The notes: a model not told the origin generated them from the sequence alone. DNA of 64,000 nucleotides from Winogradskyella litoriviva (GCF_013249065.1 NZ_JABRWQ010000006.1:276253-340252); one strand, 5' to 3'. Counted from the stretch's first letter, positions 47,169 through 56,756 are shown. A program made the numbers and translations.

Positions 47169-48661
47169 ATTGGACAGCTAAATGGGCAGATTACACGCCA
47201 GATAAAATTGCACTTACATCGTATGACGCTAACAAAAGCTATACGTACAGTGACTTACACAATTATGCCAATCGCTTAATCCAAAAATTTACAATCCTTA
47301 ATCTTGAGGAAGGTGATAGAATTGCTGTTTTAGCAGACCATGGTTTAGACTACATGGTTCTATTTGTGGCTTGTCAGCGTATGGGACTCGTTATTGTGCC
47401 TTTAAACTACAGACAATCCGTAAACGAAATATCTAAATTGGTTTTAGATTGTACGCCTAGTTTATTTATCTACAATAGCAACCATAAAGCCAAAGCCTTA
47501 CAATTACCAATTCAAGATTTAAAAGTTTTAACTTTTGAAACAATAGCAGATTATTATCAAAATTCAGAAAACACTTCAATTAAAATCTCTCAAATAAAAG
47601 AAGACAATACGTTATTTATTTTCTATACTTCCGGAACAACTGGCACACCAAAAGGTGTTATTTACACCAATAAAATGCTATTCTGGAACAGCTTAAACAC
47701 CTCAATGCAACTCGGCATTACTTTTAGAGATTCAACTATAAATACGTTACCACCTTACCATACCTCTGGCTGGAATGTTTTTGTAACGCCATTACTGCAC
47801 AAAGGCGCACATATAGGTATGTTAGAAAAATTTGATTCCGAAAAAATACTTTGCCTCCTAGAGTTGAACAAGACAACACTATTCATGGCATTGCCAACCA
47901 TGTTATTAATGATGCAAAAAACGCCCGTTTTTAAAGATGTTAACCTTAAAAAATTAAGATACATTATTTCGGGTGGAGAAAAAGTACCGTCAGAATTGGT
48001 AAGTTTCTGGAAAAATGAAAAAAACATCTATATAAGACCAGGTTATGGACTTACCGAAGCAGGACCAAGTATAACGTCCTTGCACCATAAAATGGCAGAG
48101 CTGAAACCAAATTCCATAGGAAAACCCAATTTTTATTTAGACATAAAAATCGTGAATACAAAAGGAGAAATGGTGAAACCTAATGAAGTCGGCGAACTCT
48201 GTATTAAAGGTGATATTGTTACTCCAGGTTATTGGAATAACTCCGTTAAAACAAGTAATAAAATAAAGAAAGGTTGGCTATTTACAGGTGATTTTGCTTA
48301 TAGTGACGAAGAAGGCTTTTTATACATGAAAGGCAGAAAAAACGACATGTATATTTCGGGTGGAGAAAATATATATCCTCAAGAAATTGAAGCACATCTA
48401 GAACAAATAAAAGACATTAAAAAAGCCGTTGTTTTAAGTGTAAAAGACGAAAAATGGGGCGAATGTGGCATAGCCTTTGTAACCTCAACAAACAAAGACC
48501 TTTCTGCTACGGAAATCCGCGAAGAATTAAAAACAAATTTGGTCGCTTTTAAACATCCTAAGTACATTTTTATTTTAGATGAAATTCCACTAACTAGTTT
48601 AGGAAAAGTATCGAGAAAAAAATTAAATAAATATTTTAACGTCATAAAATCCCAAGAATGA
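47156..48661 (+). CDS. Acyl-CoA synthetase (AMP-forming)
   Basis: 501 residues. P-loop TSGTTGTPKG at about 154-163, YGLTEAGPS, TGDFAY, GRKNDMYISGGENIYPQEIE hinge, and catalytic Lys near the end in LGKVSRKKL. It activates a carboxylic acid to its CoA thioester. The start is TTG at 47156, overlapping the symporter by 13 bases; there is no ATG near, and the sequence homologous to other family N-termini begins immediately. It probably works on the acid brought in or released by neighbours. Confidence 0.9.
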   Translation: MDRLDWTAKWADYTPDKIALTSYDANKSYTYSDLHNYANRLIQKFTILNLEEGDRIAVLADHGLDYMVLFVACQRMGLVIVPLNYRQSVNEISKLVLDCTPSLFIYNSNHKAKALQLPIQDLKVLTFETIADYYQNSENTSIKISQIKEDNTLFIFYTSGTTGTPKGVIYTNKMLFWNSLNTSMQLGITFRDSTINTLPPYHTSGWNVFVTPLLHKGAHIGMLEKFDSEKILCLLELNKTTLFMALPTMLLMMQKTPVFKDVNLKKLRYIISGGEKVPSELVSFWKNEKNIYIRPGYGLTEAGPSITSLHHKMAELKPNSIGKPNFYLDIKIVNTKGEMVKPNEVGELCIKGDIVTPGYWNNSVKTSNKIKKGWLFTGDFAYSDEEGFLYMKGRKNDMYISGGENIYPQEIEAHLEQIKDIKKAVVLSVKDEKWGECGIAFVTSTNKDLSATEIREELKTNLVAFKHPKYIFILDEIPLTSLGKVSRKKLNKYFNVIKSQE

Positions 48662-49602
48662 AAAGACTCGGAATAGTATTAGCAATTATCCTTTTTAACA
48701 CGACTTTATTTTCGCAAAACACTAAAAAACCAATGAAAGATATACTTTCAGCATATAATTTTAAAACGCACACAATAAGCTTAGACAGTTTAGAAATTAG
48801 TTATGTAACAGAAGGGAATGGTAAAAAAACTCTTTTGTTTGTACATGGCTTAAGTAGTAATTCTGATGCTTGGTCTAAAAACATAGAAACACTAAGTAAA
48901 GATTATACATGTATTGCTTTAGACCTACCTGGTTACGGAAAATCGTCTAAGCCAATGGCAGATTACACACCTAGCTTCTTTACTGAAGCACTACTTCAAT
49001 TTATTGAAAAATTAGAATTAAAGAACATTACACTTATTGGGCATTCAATGGGTGGACAAGCAAGTATTAAATTTGCTTCAAATTATCCTGATATGATTGA
49101 AAAGTTGATTTTAGTTGCACCAGCTGGTTTAGAACAATTTTCTGAAGCTAATGCGACTTTCATGAAATCGTATTTCACACCAGAATCAGTAGCAAATACT
49201 CTCGATGTGCAAATAGAAAAGAATTACGCACTTAATTTTTACAAGCAACCAGAAGATGTTTCTAAAATGGTTAATGACCGAAAGATGATTAAAGAAGCTT
49301 CAGATTTTAAAGCCCATTGCCAAGCCATAGTTAATAGTATTTCTGGTATGTTAGATGAACCTGTTTTTAACGATCTAGAATCCATAAAAAGTCCAACTTT
49401 AGTGATTTTTGGAGATAAGGATGCACTGATTCCTAATCGCTATTTTAATCCAAAATTAACTGTAGAAAACATTGGTGAAATTGCTGCAGAACATATTAAA
49501 ACTGTAAAAGTTGAATACATAAAAGATGCTGGTCACTTTGTACAATACGAGAAACCACAAGAAGTTAACGCACTTATTGAGCAATTTGTAAATGCAGAAT
49601 GA
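48658..49602 (+). CDS. Exported alpha/beta hydrolase
   Basis: 314 residues. Signal peptide about 1-20 (LGIVLAIILFNTTLFSQN). Triad: nucleophile Ser in GHSMGGQ, Asp in GDKDALIP, His in DAGHFVQ. FVHGLSSNSDAW is the oxyanion-hole region. The ATGA overlap with the acyl-CoA synthetase and the ATGA overlap with the next gene show a tight operon. A periplasmic ester hydrolase followed by CoA activation fits breakdown of an ester or oligoester. Confidence 0.9.
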   Translation: MKRLGIVLAIILFNTTLFSQNTKKPMKDILSAYNFKTHTISLDSLEISYVTEGNGKKTLLFVHGLSSNSDAWSKNIETLSKDYTCIALDLPGYGKSSKPMADYTPSFFTEALLQFIEKLELKNITLIGHSMGGQASIKFASNYPDMIEKLILVAPAGLEQFSEANATFMKSYFTPESVANTLDVQIEKNYALNFYKQPEDVSKMVNDRKMIKEASDFKAHCQAIVNSISGMLDEPVFNDLESIKSPTLVIFGDKDALIPNRYFNPKLTVENIGEIAAEHIKTVKVEYIKDAGHFVQYEKPQEVNALIEQFVNAE

Positions 49603-51014
49603 AAACAAAGCTTAAAAAATTCACGGCATTTAGTAAAACCATTTTACCCAATGAAGCTAAATATCTCGAAGAAAACTATCAGTTTACAGATATTGAAAAA
49701 CGCAGTATAATTTCGCGTGTTATTTCAAATGCTTTATCTCAAAATAGACAAGTAGAATATGATGCCACAATAGACAAACGAAAATATTCTTATATAAAAG
49801 TTTGGATTGAAAAAAAATTAGCCAACATAGATGTAGACACCACTATTGAATGGATAATGTCTCTAAACAAAAAAATATTAACAGATGCCATAGCTTCAAA
49901 AGAAGAAAAAGAGTTTCTACATTACATTTCAGTTTATAAAAACATTGCGTATAATTTTCAGAATTTATACGAGCTTGCCAAAGAGTACAAATCGTATCTT
50001 TTAGTAAGAATGCGTTATAAAGACCATAAAACTGTGGCAGATTTTATAGAATCCTTTAAAACTAATTATAACGAAGCTATAAATGTAAAAGACCAACTCT
50101 ACGATGCTACTACCGAAATCACCAACCAATACACTTTAAATAATAACGATACTAAACATTTAGAACATTGGTTGCTTGCTGTTTTTAATGACAAAAATAT
50201 AGATGGAAAAAACAGATATCAAGCTTTTGTTTTACTTGCATTTATGTACACCAATTACAACGAAAATGGTAAATTAAAAATTATTTTCGACCAAATTGAT
50301 ACTTACTTTAATCAAGGTGATATGTATTCTAGACGTATTTTATCTAATTACTATGCGAGTAGAGTTTTACTACATTCTAAACAAGATGAATTTGAAAAAG
50401 CTGAATTCTATGGCTATTTATCCATAAGACAAAATAATAATGATGCGTTAATGTATCTCAATAATTTAGTCGCAATTTTACTAAGAAATCATAAGCCTGA
50501 TGATGCTTTTTTACTATTAGAAAAGCATCAAGATTTATATAAGGAAACACATAATTATCACCAAAAAATTGGCTATTGCTCTTATCAAATTAGAGTGTTA
50601 TCTGAACTTAAAAAAAACAAACTGGCAGAAGCTACAGCAAAAACGTTTTTAAGACAATATAAAAATGAGGTCTTAAACCATCGTTGGCACCACTTTTTCA
50701 CCTCATACATTAATGTGCTAATTATTCTAGAAAAATATGATGAAGTCTTAAAGTTAGCTTCAAAATTTAACCTTACCGAAAAAGAAACTGAACGACAAAA
50801 ACAGAGTAATTATGTGCCAAATATTTCATGGAGTATTTCACTTTCAAGATACATGGAAGGTCATATAAATTCTAATCGATTATTAGATGAAATAAAAGCA
50901 CCTCTTAAATCTATTCAACCTACAAAAAACCAAAAACAATTAATGATTAAAGTGATTGATAGACTTTCTAACAACTTACCTGAAGCTTTTTTACAGTTAA
51001 AGTCGCATATCTAA
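49599..51014 (+). CDS. All-helical TPR-like protein of unknown function
   Basis: 471 residues with no signal peptide or membrane segment. From about 200 on, helical hairpins with TPR-like spacing occur (AEFYGYLSIRQNNNDALMYLNNLVAILLRNHKPDDAFLLLEKH, then KLAEATAKTFLRQYKNE). The N-terminal part is helical and unrecognised. Translationally coupled to the hydrolase (ATGA). It may be a regulatory or scaffold partner of the locus; no specific role can be assigned. Confidence 0.65.
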   Translation: MKTKLKKFTAFSKTILPNEAKYLEENYQFTDIEKRSIISRVISNALSQNRQVEYDATIDKRKYSYIKVWIEKKLANIDVDTTIEWIMSLNKKILTDAIASKEEKEFLHYISVYKNIAYNFQNLYELAKEYKSYLLVRMRYKDHKTVADFIESFKTNYNEAINVKDQLYDATTEITNQYTLNNNDTKHLEHWLLAVFNDKNIDGKNRYQAFVLLAFMYTNYNENGKLKIIFDQIDTYFNQGDMYSRRILSNYYASRVLLHSKQDEFEKAEFYGYLSIRQNNNDALMYLNNLVAILLRNHKPDDAFLLLEKHQDLYKETHNYHQKIGYCSYQIRVLSELKKNKLAEATAKTFLRQYKNEVLNHRWHHFFTSYINVLIILEKYDEVLKLASKFNLTEKETERQKQSNYVPNISWSISLSRYMEGHINSNRLLDEIKAPLKSIQPTKNQKQLMIKVIDRLSNNLPEAFLQLKSHI

Positions 51015-51172
51015 ATTTAACCAACAAAAACAACACTTTTACAACAAAATGAATAAATATTCTCTATTCTAAATAAAAAGTCACACATCAAACCTTTTCC
51101 TTTTTATAGTCTTTATTTTTAATTTCATAATAGATTGCCCTATAAACTAATTCTAAACAATTCTCTTATATT

Positions 51173-53659
51173 ATGAAAAAACTACTTTTAATACTAACTC
51201 TCATTAGTACTTTTACTATGTCTGCTCAAAACACAGGCAGTTTAGAGGGAATAATTACAGAAGGAAGTGGCACACCTTTATCTGGTGCAACAGTATACAT
51301 TAAGGCTTTAGACAAAGGTACAGTAACAGATTACGACGGAAAATTTATTCTAGAAAATTTAGCTGCTGGCACTTATGAAGTTTCTATATCTTACGTTGGT
51401 TATGCCATCACTACTCAAAGTGTCTCTATAATGGCTGGCAAAACAACACAACTAAATACGTCTCTTAAAGAATCTGACAGTATCTTAAATGAGGTTGTAA
51501 TTACTGCCAATAAACAACCGCAAAAAATAACAGATGTACCTGCAACTGTTAACGTTATTACTTCAAAAGATATTGAAGAATTCCCAAGTTTTAATATAGG
51601 TGAATTAGCTGCGAGACAAAAAGGAGTTGACTTTGTTAGAAGTGGTGTTTTAGGAACAGGTATAAACATAAGAGGCTTTAACTCTGCTTTTAATTCTAAA
51701 AACTTACAAGTAACAGATGATCGCTTATCTACATTAATTGCAACGGGCTTACCAATGGGTTCATTCTCTACAGTAACTAAAGATGATATTGCACGTGTAG
51801 AAATATTATTGGGTCCAAACGGAACACTTTATGGACCTAACGCTCATAATGGTTTAGTTAGTACAATTACTAAAAATCCAAGACAATCTGAAGGTACTAC
51901 GGTTGCTTTAGGTTTTGGAAACCAAAGTGTTTTAACAACACGATTAAGACATGCAGAAGCCATAAACGAAAAATTTGCTTATAAATTTCATTTTGAAAAA
52001 TCACAAGGAAAAGAATTTAACTATGTAGATAGCGTGTATGTAGGGACGGAATCTTATACAGAATTAGATTTAAATCGTCATTTCGATTCTAAAAAATATG
52101 GAGCATCTATATATTACAAACCAACAAAAGGTTCGGAAATTACTGGTTATTACGGACATAGCCTTAATAACAATATTGGTATTACAAGTGCTGGCCGTAA
52201 CCAAATTAAAGATTGGAGTATTGATGTTGCTCAATTAAAATATGTATCTCAACACTTTTTTGCAAACACCTATTATACTTGGAGTAGAACTGATGATACA
52301 TATGCTATAAATCAAAGAACTCAAAACTATGTGTCATTTATAGAAAATGGTTTTTCAGAAGAAGAAGCTCGAGAGCGTTCGTTCACAGAACAATGGTTTC
52401 CATTAGGACCAGGTGTTGGCGTTCCGCTTCAACGTGGTGCTCTTTTTAAAGATGCCTCTGAACGTTTTAATGCAGAAGCTCAGTACAACAATAACTGGAA
52501 CAACCTTCATGTTACTTTAGGTGCCCAATACCAATTAGACATGGCAGACTCTAAAGGAACTTACCTTTTAGATGAAGGCGGAATTGATTTAGATCAAACC
52601 GGAATCTACACACAGTTAGAATACAAATTAGCTGATTCTGGTTGGGGATTTTTATTTGGAGGACGTCTAGATAACCATGAGTTATACGGTTCTAACTTTA
52701 TACCAAAAGTAGCAGTGACTAAAAAATTAAACAACGGCACATTTAGAGTTACTTACGGAAAAGGAATCGCTGTACCATCTATTTTAAACCTTAAAGGAAA
52801 CTTGTTTGGAGGTTTAGTATTAGGTAATGGTGAAGGTTTTACGCTAACTGATGGTACCAAAATTGCAAAATTAGATGTAGAAACTATTAATTCTTATGAG
52901 ATAGGCTACAAAGGTCAATTATCTGATAAGTTGTTTATTGATGTTAATGCGTACTACAATCAATCTGATAATTTTATAAGTCCACTTAGAAATATTGCAG
53001 ATGCTGCAAATGGTAATTTTGTAACACATGTAGGTGACAAACCTATTGGAGAGGTTAGCGAAGGTAATACTGGCGCTTTTATTTTAACGTATTCTAACTT
53101 TGGACATGTAGATACTTATGGCGCAGATATAGGATTAAACTATTACTTTACAGATCATTTTAGAACTTCTATAAACTATTCTTATTTTGATCGTGATTTA
53201 GATACAAATGATCTTGATAATGATGGTAATTTAGATGGACAAGTTTTAGAAAACGAATTACCAATTAATACACCAAACCACAAATTTAGCGTAGGACTAC
53301 ATTACAACAAAGGAAAATTCTATGGCGCAATTTTTGGTAGATATGTTGAAAAATATGATTTCTTTTCTGGTATCAATGTAGCTGCAGAAACGCAAGACCA
53401 AGATGGTGACGGTATTAATGAAATTGTAGAGAATGCTCAAGTAGGAAGAACTTGGAATTACGGACAATTAGGAGGTTTTACAATTGATGCTAACGCAGGA
53501 TATAATATTTCCGATCAGTTATCAATGGGATTAAGTATTACTAATCTTTTAAATGCTGAGATAAGAGAGTTTGTTGCTTCACCTGCCATAGAAACCTTGG
53601 TGTCTTTAGAGCTTAAATATCAATTTAGCCTAAAGCAAAAAACGGCAACAGTTAACTAA
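51173..53659 (+). CDS. TonB-dependent receptor
   Basis: 828 residues. Signal peptide about 1-19 (LILTLISTFTMSAQN). CarboxypepD_reg domain about 22-105 (LEGIITEGSGTPLSGATVYI). Plug from VVITANKQPQKITDVPATVNVITSKDIEEFP, with GINIRGFNSAFNSKN and VEILLGPNGTLYGPNAHNGLV. The barrel ends in a YQFSL-type strand plus a short tail. The plug is the classical siderophore/cobalamin-receptor type rather than SusC type. Between two hydrolase genes, it likely imports the substrate they process. Confidence 0.92.
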   Translation: MKKLLLILTLISTFTMSAQNTGSLEGIITEGSGTPLSGATVYIKALDKGTVTDYDGKFILENLAAGTYEVSISYVGYAITTQSVSIMAGKTTQLNTSLKESDSILNEVVITANKQPQKITDVPATVNVITSKDIEEFPSFNIGELAARQKGVDFVRSGVLGTGINIRGFNSAFNSKNLQVTDDRLSTLIATGLPMGSFSTVTKDDIARVEILLGPNGTLYGPNAHNGLVSTITKNPRQSEGTTVALGFGNQSVLTTRLRHAEAINEKFAYKFHFEKSQGKEFNYVDSVYVGTESYTELDLNRHFDSKKYGASIYYKPTKGSEITGYYGHSLNNNIGITSAGRNQIKDWSIDVAQLKYVSQHFFANTYYTWSRTDDTYAINQRTQNYVSFIENGFSEEEARERSFTEQWFPLGPGVGVPLQRGALFKDASERFNAEAQYNNNWNNLHVTLGAQYQLDMADSKGTYLLDEGGIDLDQTGIYTQLEYKLADSGWGFLFGGRLDNHELYGSNFIPKVAVTKKLNNGTFRVTYGKGIAVPSILNLKGNLFGGLVLGNGEGFTLTDGTKIAKLDVETINSYEIGYKGQLSDKLFIDVNAYYNQSDNFISPLRNIADAANGNFVTHVGDKPIGEVSEGNTGAFILTYSNFGHVDTYGADIGLNYYFTDHFRTSINYSYFDRDLDTNDLDNDGNLDGQVLENELPINTPNHKFSVGLHYNKGKFYGAIFGRYVEKYDFFSGINVAAETQDQDGDGINEIVENAQVGRTWNYGQLGGFTIDANAGYNISDQLSMGLSITNLLNAEIREFVASPAIETLVSLELKYQFSLKQKTATVN

Positions 53660-53670
53660 TCTCATTCATT

Positions 53671-54450
53671 GTGAAAATAAAAGTTAACGACATAGAACTA
53701 GATTATGAAGACCATGGAAAAGGCCATGTACTTTTACTTCTTCATGGCTTAGGATCCACTAAAAAAGATTGGGACGCACAAGTCCCTTTCTTTTCTAAAT
53801 CACATCGTGTTATTATTGTTGATTTGCGTGGACATGGCGCATCTACAAAACCACAAGATGCATATGGTGTAGAACTAATGACCGAAGATGTAAAACAACT
53901 TCTGGATCAATTAAGCATAAAAAAAGCTACGATTGTTGGTTTTTCAATGGGTGGCGCAGTAGCTTTTGAAATGGCTTCTAAACATCCTGAATATTTAGAA
54001 AATTTAGTGATAGTAAATTCTGGTCCAGATTTTAATAACATGGGTAAAATCGGTGAAGACCTTTTAAAAAACAGAACTGAATTTTTAGAGACTAAAGGAT
54101 TAAAGGCATTGGCAAAAGAGATTTCATTTAATATGTTTCCAGAAGACCATCAAATAGATTTAAGAAATGAGTTTGAAGAACGCTGTAAAATAAACGATTA
54201 TAATGCATATTATAAATCGTTTACCACCTTAATGGCTTGGGGATTAGGAAAAAAAATTAAAGACATTAAAACCCGAACCCTAGTTGTAGGCTCAGACATG
54301 GATTATACGCCAGAATATTTTAAACAAGCCTATGTAAATAGATTACAAAATGCATCATTAGTTATCATTAAAAACTCTAGACATGCCGTTGTTATTGACC
54401 AACCTGAAGCCTTTAATTTAGAACTTCAAAAATTTTTAAATCATGAATAA
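53671..54450 (+). CDS. Alpha/beta hydrolase (cytoplasmic)
   Basis: 259 residues, GTG start at 53671, 11 bases after the receptor stop. Nucleophile Ser in GFSMGGAVAFEMA, Asp in VGSDMDYTPE, His in SRHAVVIDQPE; LLLHGLGSTKKDWDAQ forms the oxyanion region. No signal peptide. Overlaps the SDR gene by 8 bases. Paired with a 3-hydroxybutyrate-dehydrogenase-like enzyme, it may hydrolyse an imported hydroxyacyl ester; inference from position. Confidence 0.9.
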   Translation: MKIKVNDIELDYEDHGKGHVLLLLHGLGSTKKDWDAQVPFFSKSHRVIIVDLRGHGASTKPQDAYGVELMTEDVKQLLDQLSIKKATIVGFSMGGAVAFEMASKHPEYLENLVIVNSGPDFNNMGKIGEDLLKNRTEFLETKGLKALAKEISFNMFPEDHQIDLRNEFEERCKINDYNAYYKSFTTLMAWGLGKKIKDIKTRTLVVGSDMDYTPEYFKQAYVNRLQNASLVIIKNSRHAVVIDQPEAFNLELQKFLNHE

Positions 54451-55213
54451 AACTATTCTTATTACAGGTAGCACAAGCGGAATTGGTTTAGGTATTGCAA
54501 AACAATTTGCAACAAAAGGTTATAATATAATGTTTCATGGTTTAGAATCTAACGGACAAGATATAGCAAACAACATAGGGAAAGAATACGATATTAAAGT
54601 TGGGTTCTCTAACGCCAATTTATTACAATCTGAAGCCATAGAAAACCTTGTAACTGAAACCATAAACACTTTTGGTAGTTTACATGTGTTAGTAAATAAT
54701 GCAGGCATTCAATTTGTGTCACCCATTGAGGATTTTCCAAACCAGAAATATGAAAACATTATTGCTGTTAACATGAATGCTGTTTTCTACGCTTCAAAAG
54801 CTGCTTGGAAACAAATGAAAAAACAAAATTTTGGAAGAATTATTAATGTTTCATCTGTACATGGCATAAGAGCTTCAGAATTTAAATCGGCTTACGTCAC
54901 AGCAAAACATGGTGTTATTGGTATGACAAAGGTAATGGCCTTAGAAGGTGCTCCTTTTAATATTACTTGCAATGCTATTTGTCCTGGTTATGTAAAAACA
55001 CCATTAGTTGTAGGGCAAATAAAAGACCAAGCCAAAGCACACCAAATGACCGAAGAGGAGGTTGTAGAAAAAGTAATGCTAAAAAAGCAAGCAGTAAAGC
55101 AATTTGTACCGTTAGAAGCCATTGCAAATACAGCCATTCTATTAGCAAAAGAAAGTTCTACTACCATTACCGGAACATCTTTTGTTTTAGATGGAGGCTG
55201 GAGCGCACAATAA
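54443..55213 (+). CDS. 3-hydroxybutyrate dehydrogenase-like SDR
   Basis: 256 residues. TGSTSGIG cofactor motif, NNAGIQFVSPIEDFP, SSVHG with catalytic Ser, AYVTAKHG (YxxxK), then NAICPGYVKTPLV and the ending TSFVLDGGWSAQ. These blocks closely match bacterial D-3-hydroxybutyrate dehydrogenase, which converts 3-hydroxybutyrate to acetoacetate with NAD. Last gene of the run; a hairpin follows. The product would feed the acyl-CoA synthetase if that enzyme uses acetoacetate. Confidence 0.85.
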   Translation: MNKTILITGSTSGIGLGIAKQFATKGYNIMFHGLESNGQDIANNIGKEYDIKVGFSNANLLQSEAIENLVTETINTFGSLHVLVNNAGIQFVSPIEDFPNQKYENIIAVNMNAVFYASKAAWKQMKKQNFGRIINVSSVHGIRASEFKSAYVTAKHGVIGMTKVMALEGAPFNITCNAICPGYVKTPLVVGQIKDQAKAHQMTEEEVVEKVMLKKQAVKQFVPLEAIANTAILLAKESSTTITGTSFVLDGGWSAQ

Positions 55214-55268
55214 CAGCAACGGCATTTTATAAACGTGCGATTTATAAAATGTTTCTGTAATTAAAATT

Positions 55269-55316
55269 GGCATCAGAAATTTTTAAGTGTTAATTAAAAA
55301 ATATCTGATGCCTTTC
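55269..55316. terminator. Hairpin terminator between convergent genes
   Basis: GGCATCAGA pairs with TCTGATGCC across a 26-base AT loop, followed on the plus strand by TTTCT. It lies between the bdh-like gene and the convergent ssb gene. Confidence 0.6.
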
Positions 55317-55346
55317 TATGTAATGATATCTATGTTTCTGCTAAGT

Positions 55347-55685
55347 TTACTGTTTATTTCCAAGCATTAAAAGCTCATTACAAACTACTTCTGTTATGTA
55401 GCGTTTCATTCCTTCTTTATCTTCCCAAGTTCTAGTAGTTAGCTTTCCTTCTATTGCAATTTCTTTTCCTTTAGTAACAAATTTTTCTATGATTTGGGCT
55501 GTTTTTCCCCAAGCAACCACATTATGCCATTGGGTATCTGTAATTTTTTCGCCTTGTGCATTTTTATAACTATCGTTTGTAGCGATAGAAAATTTAGCCA
55601 AGATTTTACCTGATTCAAAATTGGTGATTTCTGGGTCATTACCTAAGTTACCAATCAACTGTACTTTGTTTTTAAGTGTGTTCAT
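55347..55685 (-). CDS. ssb: Single-stranded DNA-binding protein (short form)
   Basis: 112 residues forming one OB fold: KNKVQLIGNLGNDPEIT, FSIATNDSYKN, TQWHNVVAWGKTAQIIEKFVTKGKEIAIEGKL, ending CNELLMLGNKQ. It lacks the Gly/Pro-rich linker and acidic DDDIPF-like tail that recruits partners in canonical SSB, so it is probably an accessory paralogue. It is divergent from the cassette array that begins 312 bases away. SSB is known to affect folding of integron attC hairpins, but proximity alone is no proof of a link. Confidence 0.92.
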   Translation of the reverse strand: MNTLKNKVQLIGNLGNDPEITNFESGKILAKFSIATNDSYKNAQGEKITDTQWHNVVAWGKTAQIIEKFVTKGKEIAIEGKLTTRTWEDKEGMKRYITEVVCNELLMLGNKQ

Positions 55686-55997
55686 AATTTCTAAATTTAA
55701 TGGTTAAACAGTTAATACTATCGAGTTGTTATATTTCGACACTGCAAAGATGTGGTGGTTTGCAAATGTTAATCGGTATTTACTTACTTACATTCGTTTG
55801 TAAATGCTTGTATATGTATTAAAATCAGCTCAATGTGTTCGCATTTCGTATATCAATTATATTAAAAATACGCTTATTTCTATTAACGATATCTAAAATG
55901 CGCACAACAATAAATCACTATATCAAAGGCTATTATACATATTCTTTATTAAAATATTTTTATTACATTTGAAGGAGCACTTTCGTATATATAAGTG
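55686..55997. other. Left flank of the cassette array
   Basis: 312 bases between the ssb start and the first cassette junction (G at 55997, TT at 55998). AT-rich, no ORF of note. It should contain the ssb promoter on the minus strand (an ATCTTTG at about 55751-55757 on that strand is near-consensus) and, if the array works like an integron, the array's primary insertion site and perhaps a promoter reading right. I see no sequence similar to the repeats here and no integrase gene. Confidence 0.4.
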
Positions 55998-56095
55998 TTA
56001 GCTTTAATGCTGGAGCAAGTTTGCGGTTTGAAAAAAAGCCTGTTTTATTTTTTTCGATTTTTTTAGAATTTTAAGGTAGATAAAATAGAAAAACT

Positions 56096-56194
56096 ATGTA
56101 CGGAATTTCAAAATTTTCGGAATTATCACCCAAACGTGGAATGAAAAGCAAATTAGGAATTGCTCACTCAAACTTTGAATTGAATTACGACTGA
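56096..56194 (+). CDS. 32-residue peptide in cassette 1
   Basis: ATG at 56096 opens a 32-codon frame rich in Ser, Lys and Asn (starts MYGISKFSELSPKRGMKSKL). No hydrophobic segment. It sits between two copies of GAGCAAGTTTGCGG (56013-56026 and 56245-56258). Coding status is uncertain; the clean frame and A-rich upstream region are the only support. Confidence 0.3.
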   Translation: MYGISKFSELSPKRGMKSKLGIAHSNFELNYD

Positions 56195-56294
56195 TTTTTT
56201 AGCTTGTTTGTGTAATTAGAACTGGAAAAACAACATCGGAATTTGAGCAAGTTTGCGGAATGACAATAAACTGAAAATTTAAAAACAAAAATTA

Positions 56295-56564
56295 GTGACA
56301 TCAGAATTAAGAACCTTAATAATAAATACATCTAGTAATCTGAAAGGATATATTTTCATTTTTATCTTATTTGCTTATGTATTTTTTATTGGTTATTTAC
56401 ACAACTATAGATTTATGAAATCAAAGTTTTATTTACAAAAGATTAAACCTCGCTCGTATTTTTTTGAACTAGGATTTTACCTGTTATTAACTCTCTTATT
56501 CATAATATCACTTTTACTTTTATCATTCATTTTAATGAAGGTCATAGGAATTACAACTGACTAG
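56295..56564 (+). CDS. Cassette 1: two-helix membrane protein
   Basis: 89 residues from a GTG start. Helices at about 17-35 (GYIFIFILFAYVFFIGYL) and 57-83 (LGFYLLLTLLFIISLLLLSFILM), with a basic loop between them containing IKPRSYFF. No recognised family. It is the only clear gene of the first cassette and starts 297 bases after the junction, much further in than the genes of later cassettes. Confidence 0.6.
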   Translation: MTSELRTLIINTSSNLKGYIFIFILFAYVFFIGYLHNYRFMKSKFYLQKIKPRSYFFELGFYLLLTLLFIISLLLLSFILMKVIGITTD

Positions 56565-56603
56565 AAAAGAATGAACAAAAACGAAATGAATAAATAAGCA
56601 CTA

Positions 56604-56742
56604 AAAGCTAACACCGTGTATAATTAATTGCTTTTTACGTGCTTACTTGCGAAAATTCCTGCGGAATTTTCGCAGGTTCGTAAAAGTTTGCTAAATTAGT
56701 TGCCAAACCACGCAACTAACCATACACAAACACGTTCTACGC
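56604..56742 (+). repeat. attC-like site 1 (type A)
   Basis: Left arm AAAGCTAAC, right arm GTTCTACGC (belonging to cassette 2, so not paired). Inner stem GTGTATAATTAATTGC with GCAACTAACCATACAC; three mismatches, all A:C. Central palindrome GAAAATTCC-tgc-GGAATTTTC at 56651-56671. Predicted crossover between G56734 and T56735. Confidence 0.8.
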
Positions 56743-56756
56743 AATTTGACAAACCA

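Noticed and set aside
48379..48645. Minus-strand 88-residue frame
   Set aside because: Antisense shadow of the acyl-CoA synthetase C-terminal domain.
56700..56756. N-terminal extension of the PLD-fusion protein from a TTG at 56700
   Set aside because: This stretch lies inside the attC-like repeat and cassette arm; the domain begins right after ATG 56757.
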